Assembly: GCA_039034155.1 (NCBI GenBank)
Contig: JBCCBI010000035.1
Span: forward strand, 1-20,545
Length of the DNA: 20,545 nucleotides
Direction of reading: 5' to 3'
Source of the DNA: JBCCBI01 sp039034155
GTDB lineage: Bacteria > Deinococcota > Deinococci > Deinococcales > Trueperaceae
Position numbers and translations under genes: made by a program. The notes under the pieces were generated by a model. The model was not told the DNA's origin and did no database searches. It worked only from the letters and a program-made list of their open reading frames with translations. Of the stretch, positions 6,045-13,664 are shown piece by piece. The first letter of the stretch is position 1; each line of letters opens with the position of its first letter.

Positions 6045-8630
6045 ATGAGCAAGCCGGATAAAGCGCAAGCAACAAGTTTATTTGAATCAGAGGCTGAGGC
6101 AAAATCTCAGGACGCTTCTGGTGAAACGTTAAACACAGACACCCGTCACCGCATCGTCGTCATTGACGGGCACGCGCTAGCCTTTCGCAGTTACTACGCC
6201 ATCCGCGAGCTTACCAACAGCAAAGGTGAATCAACTAATGCGGTTTACGGCTTTTTGCGTGCCTTACTGCGTATATTGTCTGAGGAGGGTGAGCGGGACG
6301 CTACTGTGGTCACGTTTGACGCGTCCGAGCGAACCTTTCGCCACGAACAGTACAAAGACTACAAAGCCGGACGCGCACCCATGCCAGACGATTTACCGGG
6401 GCAGATTGATACCATCAAAAATATTGTCACCCTACTTGGCTTGTATCAGATTGAACAAGAAGGCTTAGAGGCAGATGACCTGTTTGGCACCATCGCCACC
6501 AAAGCTGCCGCCCTCGGCTATAACGTGGAGATTGTTACCAGTGACCGCGACGCGTATCAGCTTGTGTCTGAGCACATTTGTGTGCGCGGCCTCGACAAAC
6601 GTGACCGTTTTGGGCCAGAAGATGTGTTTGAGAAATATGGTGTACGCGTAGATCAATGGATTGACTACCGGGCGCTCATTGGTGATCCATCAGACAATAT
6701 TCCGGGTGCCAAGGGCATCGGCCCGGTCACAGCTAAAAAGTTATTACAGACCTATGACACGCTTGATACTATCTTGGACGACCTTGATAATGTGAAACCG
6801 CCCAAAGTTGCCGACAAAGTGCGGGCCAGCTTAGAAGATGTCAAGTTTTCCAAACATCTCTCTAAAATTTTGGTGGATGTTGACATCCATATGGATATTG
6901 CGGGCTGGGCGGACCGGCAAATGGATGATGCAGGTTTAACTGAGGTGCTCAGTCAGCTCGAGTTCAACAGTATGATGCGCGAACTTGGCTTATCCAAGCA
7001 CAATGCCTACGAAACTGTGAGCTGGCAAAACGCTTTTTTCGGTACGGTTGGCTATGTGCTTTCGAGTGATAATCCGATGACAGCAGACCTTGTGGAGTTG
7101 TCTGTTGCCAATGCTGGGACGGTTGCTACAACGACAAATAAAGATGAGATGCTCGAGTATCTTGCTGCCGCAGACACCATCGACGCATGTGACGCCAAGC
7201 GCTTGTGTGTTTGGGCTGCCTGCCAAGGTTTGAAGTGCACACCTGGTAATGACCCCTTACTGATGAACTACGTCCTCGACACCAACGCACCGCCAATTAA
7301 CGTGCTCGCCAACCGCGAAGGGGCAGGGGAGTGGGGCGACAAAGCTGCAACTCGCGCGAGCGTTACCGCTGAACTGCTTAAAACCCTGCCAGATAAAGTT
7401 AAAGATCAACAACAAGAGCTTTATGAAACGCTCGAGCAACCCATGGCAACCGTCCTCGTAGATATGGAACACATGGGCATCAGTCTAGATGTGCCGTTTT
7501 TAGAAGAACAGTTGGCGAGCCTCGAGGCTAACTTAGGCCGCCTCGAGAACGAGGTGCGCACCGTTGCCGAAGATGACAGCCTCAACGTCAACTCACGTGA
7601 CCAAGTTGCCAAGTTGCTTTACGATAAGCTGGGACTTAAAACGGGTAAAAAGACCTCAACAGGTAAGCGTTCAACGGCAGTGAGTGCGCTCGAGCCACTG
7701 CGTGACCAACATGAGGTTGTGGGGACGATTCTCGAGTACCGCGAGCTAGCTAAGCTTAAAAGTACGTATCTCGAGCCACTGCCTAAACTAATCAATCCCA
7801 CCACTGGGCGGCTTCACACAACCTTTAACCAGACAGTAGTCGCCACCGGGCGGCTTTCGAGCACCAACCCCAACTTGCAAAATATTCCTATTCGCACTGA
7901 CATTGGGCGGCAGATTCGCAAGGGCTTTGTGGCTGCTAGCGGTCACACGCTCCTTGTAGCCGATTATTCGCAGATTGAGCTGCGTATCTTAGCGCACGTG
8001 GCCAAAGAACCAGCCTTAATTGAGGCGTTTAACGCTGGTGAAGACATTCACCGCCGCACTGCTGCCGAGGTTTACGGCACGTCCCCAGAGGACGTTGACG
8101 CCACCATGCGGCGCATTGCCAAGATTATCAACTTTGGCGTCATTTACGGCATGTCAGCCCACCGACTCGCCAAAGAACTCGAAATTCCCTACGACGATGC
8201 TGATGCGTTCATTAGCACCTACTTTGCGCGCTACCCTAGCCTGCGGGGTTACATTGACACCACGCTGGATTATGCCCGCAGACACGGTTATGTTGAGACT
8301 CTCCTAGGGCGTCGCCGCAGCATTCCCGACATCAACGCCAAAAACCGCAATAAGCGTGAATACGCTGAGCGCACCGCCTACAACATGCCTATTCAAGGAA
8401 CCGCCGCTGACATTATGAAGCTGGCGATGATTGCTATGCATCCTAAATTAGCTGAGGTTGATGCAAAATTGCTTTTACAAGTTCACGATGAAATTATTGT
8501 AGAAGCCCCAAATGATGCCGCTAACGACGCCAAAGAGATCATCGAAACAACCATGCGGGAAGCGTATGCTCTAGATGTACCGCTGGTTGCTGAGGTTGGG
8601 GTAGGGGAGAACTGGCTGGTGGCGAAGTAG
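6045..8630 (+). CDS. polA: DNA polymerase I, Taq-like, without a functional proofreading domain
   Basis: 861 residues. Residues 1-34 are an acidic extension absent from Taq polymerase. Residues 35-~320 are the 5' nuclease (FEN) domain: VVIDGHALAFRSYYAI, FRHEQYKDYKAGRAP, EADDLFGTIA, SDRDAYQLV, YRALIGDPSDNIPGAKGIGPVTAKKLL. Residues ~325-455 correspond to the 3'-5' exonuclease fold but have no DxE metal site, just as in Taq (FGTVGYVLSSDNPM; PGNDPLLMNYVLD). The polymerase domain has motif A DYSQIELR (D640), motif B RRIAKIINFGVIYG and motif C QVHDE (D815). The enzyme does Okazaki-fragment processing and repair synthesis. The start ATG at 6045 overlaps the TGA of a short upstream frame (6007-6048). 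There are eight CTCGAG copies, all encoding Leu-Glu, none in the first 900 bp. Confidence 0.97.
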   Translation: MSKPDKAQATSLFESEAEAKSQDASGETLNTDTRHRIVVIDGHALAFRSYYAIRELTNSKGESTNAVYGFLRALLRILSEEGERDATVVTFDASERTFRHEQYKDYKAGRAPMPDDLPGQIDTIKNIVTLLGLYQIEQEGLEADDLFGTIATKAAALGYNVEIVTSDRDAYQLVSEHICVRGLDKRDRFGPEDVFEKYGVRVDQWIDYRALIGDPSDNIPGAKGIGPVTAKKLLQTYDTLDTILDDLDNVKPPKVADKVRASLEDVKFSKHLSKILVDVDIHMDIAGWADRQMDDAGLTEVLSQLEFNSMMRELGLSKHNAYETVSWQNAFFGTVGYVLSSDNPMTADLVELSVANAGTVATTTNKDEMLEYLAAADTIDACDAKRLCVWAACQGLKCTPGNDPLLMNYVLDTNAPPINVLANREGAGEWGDKAATRASVTAELLKTLPDKVKDQQQELYETLEQPMATVLVDMEHMGISLDVPFLEEQLASLEANLGRLENEVRTVAEDDSLNVNSRDQVAKLLYDKLGLKTGKKTSTGKRSTAVSALEPLRDQHEVVGTILEYRELAKLKSTYLEPLPKLINPTTGRLHTTFNQTVVATGRLSSTNPNLQNIPIRTDIGRQIRKGFVAASGHTLLVADYSQIELRILAHVAKEPALIEAFNAGEDIHRRTAAEVYGTSPEDVDATMRRIAKIINFGVIYGMSAHRLAKELEIPYDDADAFISTYFARYPSLRGYIDTTLDYARRHGYVETLLGRRRSIPDINAKNRNKREYAERTAYNMPIQGTAADIMKLAMIAMHPKLAEVDAKLLLQVHDEIIVEAPNDAANDAKEIIETTMREAYALDVPLVAEVGVGENWLVAK

Positions 8631-8656
8631 TATGCTGAAAGAATATGCAATTTAGA

Positions 8657-9511
8657 TTAGTAGTTCATCAAGTCTGTAGATAATCCTAGGTATTTTCCTA
8701 AATCACCGTCATATTCAAACAAAATATCGCTTTCATCGCGCCAAGCATCAATAAGTTCAACATCTAAGCGCTCAACGTCGTAAAACCTACCAGTTCCGTA
8801 CATGAGCAGTGAGTTGTTAGGCATGTTGAGAATGCGGTATGCAGGAGCTTTTAGAAGTTTTTTGCGTCCAAATAATTGAATCAATTCTGGACCAAATAAC
8901 ATGGTTCTAGAATAATACGACCAAGGACTATGCATTAAGCGCGTTTGCTTAACTCTACTCATGACACTTGTGTGTTTGCGATATGGGTCAGGATATATAG
9001 CAGAGACATTCTCAAACGAGAAGGCATCGTAGATAAAACCATAATGTGGCTGGAAGGCCTCAACAATTTTTTTGAATATATGGAACTCTGTAGGCCTTAC
9101 TTGCCTTTCATTACCCAAAATCAGCATACAAGAAAAAAAGTTTTCCAATGAAAAAAATAAATTGCTTCTTCTGACACTAAAAGATGCACGATGATGCCAT
9201 CTATCTTCTGCAATAGCTTGAAATCTTACCTCAAAATAAAATCCTGTCGCAGCATTATATTCTTCCCAGACGTGCCAATCGTGATATTTTTCGATGTAAG
9301 CGCTATCCTGTAATATGTCCTCTTTTGACTGGTATTTCGGAAAAGATGATGAAGATGGTGATATCCACTGCCAACCGTCATCGATATGAGTTTCAATAAA
9401 ATCTAAAAAAATCTCCAAGCGCTTTGTAATACCTACACGAGGAAGAAACAGTAAAAGTACATTTCCATGGTTGTTAATGTAACGATATTGACCGTCAGTT
9501 GTTCTAGTCAT
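8657..9511 (-). CDS. Orphan hypothetical protein, AT-rich, likely acquired
   Basis: 284 residues, ATG at 9511. No signal peptide or membrane segment; rich in aromatic residues (Trp, Tyr, Phe). Not recognised with certainty. The C-terminal half (IVEAFQPHYGFIYDAF ... SYYSRTMLFGPELIQLFGRKKLLKAPAYRIL ... NNSLLMYGTG) vaguely recalls immunity-type proteins of polymorphic toxin or type VI systems, in which a 'P.yG' segment is followed by 'fGpelv..lG...ll.aP'. This is a weak impression, not an assignment. The gene is clearly more AT-rich than its neighbours and has no CTCGAG in 855 bp. It lies alone between polA and the LacI-type regulator, convergent with polA (26 bp apart). These traits point to horizontal acquisition. 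Confidence 0.75.
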   Translation of the reverse strand: MTRTTDGQYRYINNHGNVLLLFLPRVGITKRLEIFLDFIETHIDDGWQWISPSSSSFPKYQSKEDILQDSAYIEKYHDWHVWEEYNAATGFYFEVRFQAIAEDRWHHRASFSVRRSNLFFSLENFFSCMLILGNERQVRPTEFHIFKKIVEAFQPHYGFIYDAFSFENVSAIYPDPYRKHTSVMSRVKQTRLMHSPWSYYSRTMLFGPELIQLFGRKKLLKAPAYRILNMPNNSLLMYGTGRFYDVERLDVELIDAWRDESDILFEYDGDLGKYLGLSTDLMNY

Positions 9512-9573
9512 TTGTCTTCACTTAAAAAGAATATAACGTTAGTAGTGGCAAGATGGGTAAAGGTTGTCGGAGT

Positions 9574-10599
9574 TTAGACTATGACATTCATAGCTTGTGG
9601 AGCCGCGCAACTTCCGCGTTTGATGAGTGTTCCGGGAAAGCGCACTTGTTCAGCAGGGCGGTCAGGTGTCTCGATTTCACGTACTATCATTTCAGCGGCG
9701 GCAATGCTCATGTCTTCAACTGGTTGGGCAATAACATCAATGGCTGGAGCTACCATGTGTGTCCACGGGTAGTTGTCAAAACTTAGTAGAGAGATATCTT
9801 GGGGTAGCTCGAGTCCACGTTCTCGCAACGCTTGAAACGCACCACTTGCCAAATTCCCAGTGGTAGCAAACAGTGCCGTTGGCGGTTCTGGTAAGTTCAT
9901 CAGCTCGTGGGTAATGCGGTAAGCCTCAGCAGAGGTCGGGTGGATGATGCGCTCGTAAGCCTCAGAAACAGCTAGTCCTAAGTCTGCCATGAGTTCAGGA
10001 AATGCTTTGGTGCGTTCATCTGGCAAAATTGTCTCGTGATAGCTGCCAAGGGTGGCAATGCGCTTATGTCCAAGGCTGTGCAAGTACTCGAGCCCCAGTT
10101 TCATACAGCGGGTGTTATCAAGCATCACGTGACTAAACGGGCTTTCAGGCATCAAAAAATCAACCTCAACAACAGCTGTGTCGTTAGCTTTCATGCGTTG
10201 AACATACTTAAGGTTGGGTTTGCCATAGCCCGAACGAAGAATAAGCCCAGCAATGCGGTTGCGCTGAAACGTTTTAAGTTGCTCAAGTTCATTACGGGTG
10301 TCGTATTCGTTGTCAGCAACAAGAAGAGTATAGCCTTGGGCGCGCAAGGTACGGCTAATCACCCGAATTAGCGAGGCAAAAAACGGCTCGTCAATGTTGC
10401 CAACAATAAGCCCAATAGTTTTACTATGCCCACTTCTGAGTGCTGCCGCGCGTTGGTCGGGTTCATAAGCTAATTGTGCAATGGCGCGCTTAACCCGCTT
10501 GAGGGTGGCTGGTGCAAGCAGTTCAGGGTTGTTGATAGCACGTTTTGCCGTTGTGGGTGAAACCCCTGCTCGGCGTGCTACATCGGTGATATTCGCCAC
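9574..10599 (-). CDS. LacI/GalR-family transcriptional regulator
   Basis: 341 residues from GTG at 10599. An N-terminal LacI helix-turn-helix (ITDVARRAGVSPTTAKRAINN, residues 4-24) and hinge helix (QRAAALRSGHSKTIG) are followed by a periplasmic-binding-protein-like sensor domain (IGLIVGNIDEPFFASLIRVISRTLRAQGYTLLVADNEYD ... GLILRSG ... LEYLHSLGHKRIATLG ... ISLLSFDNYPWT). The recognition helix reads TTAKRAIN instead of the common TVSRVLN, so its operator may differ from standard LacI sites. It is divergent from the transporter operon starting at 10948, which it probably controls, with the imported sugar or polyol as inducer. Start choice: the GTG lies 6 nt after a TATAGT box. Confidence 0.92.
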   Translation of the reverse strand: MANITDVARRAGVSPTTAKRAINNPELLAPATLKRVKRAIAQLAYEPDQRAAALRSGHSKTIGLIVGNIDEPFFASLIRVISRTLRAQGYTLLVADNEYDTRNELEQLKTFQRNRIAGLILRSGYGKPNLKYVQRMKANDTAVVEVDFLMPESPFSHVMLDNTRCMKLGLEYLHSLGHKRIATLGSYHETILPDERTKAFPELMADLGLAVSEAYERIIHPTSAEAYRITHELMNLPEPPTALFATTGNLASGAFQALRERGLELPQDISLLSFDNYPWTHMVAPAIDVIAQPVEDMSIAAAEMIVREIETPDRPAEQVRFPGTLIKRGSCAAPQAMNVIV

Positions 10600-10605
10600 G
10601 TCAGC

Positions 10606-10611
10606 ACTATA
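10606..10611 (-). promoter_or_regulatory. -10 box of the LacI-type regulator gene (leaderless)
   Basis: TATAGT on the minus strand, 6 nt before the GTG start codon at 10599. No good -35 hexamer sits 17-18 bp upstream. The spacing matches leaderless transcription, as at the XRE gene. Confidence 0.45.
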
Positions 10612-10718
10612 ACAAATGACCTAAATAAGTGATCCCAAGGTATATAGATGTATAAAAATACTGGTCACGTGTCCATAAACAAAAAATACTTCCTAGACTT
10701 GGATTCTCGAGTAGGGTC

Positions 10719-10747
10719 TTGACTTTTTTTGAACTGAAGTGTAGGGT
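10719..10747 (+). promoter_or_regulatory. Candidate promoter of the sugar/polyol transporter operon
   Basis: TTGACT (10719-10724), a 17-bp spacer and TAGGGT (10742-10747). GTAGGGT is repeated at 10711 and 10741, on either side of the core, and a CTCGAG lies at 10706. This would leave a ~195-nt leader containing a small CCCCA/TGGGG hairpin (around 10830). No clear LacI-type palindrome with a central CG was found. Confidence 0.5.
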
Positions 10748-10947
10748 AACTTTGCGTATCACGCTAATCAATTGAGGTTGAAGCTGTGCCGCACCGTAAG
10801 GGGTGGTTGCTAGGTTTCATCGGGTTTCCCCAAGGGTTCATGGGGTTTATTGGCTCTCGATGTATCACTGTGTACTGTTGCTGCGTCCCGTGTATTACTA
10901 TTTCGCACTACCCCTGATCAACGTTTAACTAGCTCGAGGAGGAGCGC

Positions 10948-12261
10948 ATGAAAAAATTATTTTGGTTGCTAAGTGTTTTTGTATTTATCGGGATTTCTAC
11001 AGCCCAAACAACCTTGACCATTGCCTCAGTGAATAATCCTGACATGGTCACTATGCAAGAGCTTTCGACTGCCTTTGAAGAACAAAACCCAGACATTGCG
11101 CTCGAGTGGCTTTTTTTAGATGAAGGCACCCTGCGCAGCCGCCTCACGACTGACATTGCCACAGGTGGCGGCTCGTTTGATGTTGTCACCGTAGGTGCTT
11201 ACGAAGCTCCCTTGTGGGCAGCCAACGGGTGGCTTGCCTCGGTAGACGCACTTGATGGTGAGTTTCCCAGTGTTGCTGCTGACTACGACTTTGATGATCT
11301 CCTGCCTTCTATTAGAGCGGGACTTACAGTTAATGATGAGCTTTATGCGGTGCCGTTTTACGCTGAATCAAGCTTTACAATGTACAACAAAAGACTATTT
11401 GACGAAGCCGGGCTGACCATGCCCGAAAACCCTACTTGGGAACAAATTCGTGACTTTGCCTGCCAGCTTAACGACCCAGATAACAGTGTGGCTGGCATTG
11501 TGTTGCGCGGTAAACCTGGTTGGGGTGACAACATGGCACCTATCACCACAGTCGTGAACACCTTTGGCGGTCAGTGGTTTGATGCTGAAGGCCGTCCTCA
11601 ACTGGACAGTGCTGAGTGGACTGAGGCTGTTACCTTCTACAGAGACCTAGTTAATGAATGTGGCGCACCCGGCGTAACTGGCATCAGCTTCCCTGAAGCC
11701 TTGCAGCTTATGTCTACCGGACAAGCTGCCATGTGGGTAGATGCAACGGTTGCCGCAGGTTTCTTGGCAGGCACAGATGAAGGTCCCAACATGGACTACG
11801 CACTTGCGCCTACTGGTCCCGTCGAAAAGGGCAACGCTTGGTTGTGGTCGTGGAACTTAGCCATTCCCAGCTCGAGCGCGTCCCAAGAAGCCGCGTTTAA
11901 ATTTATGACGTGGGCAACCTCCAAAGAGTACATCAACCTTGTTGCTGAAGCCAGAGGCTGGGCGGCTGTTCCTCCGGGCACACGTGTTTCTACCTACGAA
12001 GCACCTGAATACGCTGAAGCAGCTCCGTTTGCCCCTATTGTGTTGGGCGCTATCGAAAATGCTGACCCAACTGACTCTACAGCTAACCCTCAGATTGCAC
12101 CCGGTGTGCAGTTTGTGCAGATTCCAGAGTTTCAAGGCATTGGTAACGATGTTGCTCAAATTGTCTCTGAGATTCTTTCGGGTGGTGTGAGTGTAGAAGA
12201 CGGCTTGGCTCGAGCCCAACAACTTGCCGACGACGCCATGCTAGATGCTGGTTACTACTAA
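10948..12261 (+). CDS. ABC transporter solute-binding protein (CUT1, sorbitol/mannitol-type)
   Basis: 437 residues, ATG at 10948 with a strong GAGGAGG ribosome site that overlaps a CTCGAG. A Sec signal peptide (MKKLFWLLSVFVFIGISTAQ) is cleaved probably after A19; no lipobox cysteine. The mature part is a family-1 extracellular binding protein: TLTIASVNNPDMVTMQELSTAFEEQNPDIALEW, then FDVVTVGAYEAPLWAANGWL, LYAVPFYAESSFTMYNKRLFDEAGLTMPENPTWEQ, and GNAWLWSWNLAIP. These stretches resemble polyol-binding SmoE-like proteins; the dehydrogenase at the end of the operon supports a polyol or sugar ligand. It delivers substrate to the permeases at 12696-14491. Confidence 0.93.
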   Translation: MKKLFWLLSVFVFIGISTAQTTLTIASVNNPDMVTMQELSTAFEEQNPDIALEWLFLDEGTLRSRLTTDIATGGGSFDVVTVGAYEAPLWAANGWLASVDALDGEFPSVAADYDFDDLLPSIRAGLTVNDELYAVPFYAESSFTMYNKRLFDEAGLTMPENPTWEQIRDFACQLNDPDNSVAGIVLRGKPGWGDNMAPITTVVNTFGGQWFDAEGRPQLDSAEWTEAVTFYRDLVNECGAPGVTGISFPEALQLMSTGQAAMWVDATVAAGFLAGTDEGPNMDYALAPTGPVEKGNAWLWSWNLAIPSSSASQEAAFKFMTWATSKEYINLVAEARGWAAVPPGTRVSTYEAPEYAEAAPFAPIVLGAIENADPTDSTANPQIAPGVQFVQIPEFQGIGNDVAQIVSEILSGGVSVEDGLARAQQLADDAMLDAGYY

Positions 12262-12331
12262 GCCGAGTAAGTTGATGTGTGTGACTGGCGTTTGTTAAGC
12301 CACGTCAAGTTATCAAGATAGAAGGATGTTT

Positions 12332-12356
12332 CAGGTGGGGTTCGTAGCTCCACCTG
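12332..12356 (+). terminator. Hairpin after the binding-protein gene (partial terminator or mRNA stabiliser)
   Basis: A 9-bp stem with one G-T pair (CAGGTGGGG / CTCCACCTG), a 7-nt loop, then TACATTTT. It lies 70 bp after the binding-protein stop and ahead of the permease genes. That position often serves to keep binding protein in excess over membrane components. Confidence 0.65.
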
Positions 12357-12422
12357 TACATTTTAAGTCCCTAAGTGATGTACTCAAACTTGCTGTATCG
12401 TGATGATATTCAACTTTGATAG

Positions 12423-12599
12423 TTAGTAAGGCATCAATTTATTAAGTATCCCGAACTTATTGAGTATCCCTCGACGTTGTTGTTGAATGGCTGGTCCGAT
12501 GCATCTATAACAGCTACCGCTAAAAAGCTTCGGGTATCTATCAAAACTTGTCTGGAGATACTTCGTGATATTCCAGTCAAGACATTTCATAAAAAGTAA
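12423..12599 (+). pseudogene. Open frame without start, helix-turn-helix-like, possible gene remnant
   Basis: A frame free of stops from 12423 to TAA at 12597. It lacks an ATG or a ribosome site. The peptide contains SITATAKKLRVSIKTCLEILRDI, which has the spacing of a helix-turn-helix, as in transposases or small regulators. It lies in the unusually long gap between binding-protein and permease genes, so an old insertion is possible. Chance cannot be excluded. Confidence 0.25.
12439..12470. repeat. Two-copy direct repeat TTATTRAGTATCCC, 18-bp period
   Basis: Copies at 12439-12452 and 12457-12470 differ at one base (A/G). They lie in the 434-bp spacer of the transporter operon and inside the HTH-like remnant frame. 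Confidence 0.65.
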
Positions 12600-12695
12600 T
12601 GCTGTAAGACTTACCGCCTCTCAAATTTTGAGCAAGATGCCTCGTTTAAGTCTTTACAGAGGTTCAATCCTTATCTTGCCTGAAGGAGGACATTG

Positions 12696-13664
12696 ATGGC
12701 AGACAATATGCCACTTGACGCTAGTAGCTCAACTGCGGACACGTCTACCAAAGCTGCAACGCAACAGTCACAACCTTACAAGCAAGAGTGGCGCAAGTTT
12801 TTATCGTCACCGGGTATTTTGTTTTTGGTACTGGTGACACAAGTTCCCTTTGCGCTAGCGATTTGGTTTTCATTCACCAACTGGAACCTGTTACGGCCCG
12901 GCTCAGAAGGCTTTATAGGCTTTAGTAGAATGTGGCGCAACTATTCGCGTATTTTAAGCAACGTGGACTTTATTCCCGTCCTCATCAATACGGTTGTGCT
13001 CACGCTATCGGTTGTGGTGATTACGTTTGCGCTGGGTCTGGGCTTTGCGCTACTGCTCAACCGACCTTTTGTGGGCCGCGCGCTAGCACGCACGCTGTTT
13101 ATCTCACCTTTTTTAATGATGCCCGTTGCCGCTGCGGTGCTGTGGAAAAACATCATGTTGGACCCATCGTTTGGCTTTGTCTCCTACTATTTGAGGTTTT
13201 TGGGGATCCAAAACTTCTATGCGCTCGAGGCCTTCCCTATGTTTACGGTCATCAGCATCGTATCGTGGCAGTGGACACCCTTTGTGATGCTTATTTTGCT
13301 GGCAGGGTTGCAGAGTTTACCTGAATCCAACCTCGAGGCCGCCAAAATTGACGGGGCTAGTGGGTTTAGCATGTTCCGCCACATCATCTTTCCGCATTTG
13401 ATGCGCTTTGTCGAAATTGCACTTTTGCTGGAAACTATTTTTATTTTGAGTGAGTTTGGCACCATTTTTGTAACAACTGCAGGTGGTCCCGGCATTCGCA
13501 CCACAAATCTACCGTATCAAATCTATTTAGAAGCTTTCTCACGTTGGAACGTTGGGCGCGCTAGTGCCTACGGTATCTTTGCAGTTATTTTAGCCAATAT
13601 TGTCATTATGCTTTTCTTGAATGTCCTACGCCGCAACTCAAAATCTGCAGAGGTGACCATATGA
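12696..13664 (+). CDS. ABC transporter permease, CUT1 (MalF/SmoF-like)
   Basis: 322 residues from ATG at 12696, chosen over the TTG at 12693 because AAGGAGGA ends 5 nt before it. A polar ~30-residue cytoplasmic tail is followed by about six membrane segments, starting with GILFLVLVTQVPFALAIWFSF. The EAA loop that docks the ATPase is EAAKIDGASGFSMFRHIIFPHL (214-235). It forms a heterodimer in the inner membrane with the next permease. Its gene overlaps the next by 4 nt (ATGA). No ATPase gene follows in this operon, so the complex probably uses a shared MsmK/MalK-type ATPase encoded elsewhere. Confidence 0.93.
   Translation: MADNMPLDASSSTADTSTKAATQQSQPYKQEWRKFLSSPGILFLVLVTQVPFALAIWFSFTNWNLLRPGSEGFIGFSRMWRNYSRILSNVDFIPVLINTVVLTLSVVVITFALGLGFALLLNRPFVGRALARTLFISPFLMMPVAAAVLWKNIMLDPSFGFVSYYLRFLGIQNFYALEAFPMFTVISIVSWQWTPFVMLILLAGLQSLPESNLEAAKIDGASGFSMFRHIIFPHLMRFVEIALLLETIFILSEFGTIFVTTAGGPGIRTTNLPYQIYLEAFSRWNVGRASAYGIFAVILANIVIMLFLNVLRRNSKSAEVTI

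Larger units (their letters stand above)
12262..12695. other. 434-bp spacer inside the transporter operon
   Basis: Holds the hairpin at 12332-12356, the HTH-like frame at 12423-12599 and the TTATTRAGTATCCC repeat. It lacks CTCGAG. Nothing else recognised; a second promoter for the permease genes may lie here but no clear -35/-10 pair stands out. Confidence 0.5.

Noticed and set aside
10600..10947. Riboswitch or structured leader before the binding-protein gene
   Set aside because: The leader is long, but only small 4-5 bp hairpins are visible and no known riboswitch core was recognised.
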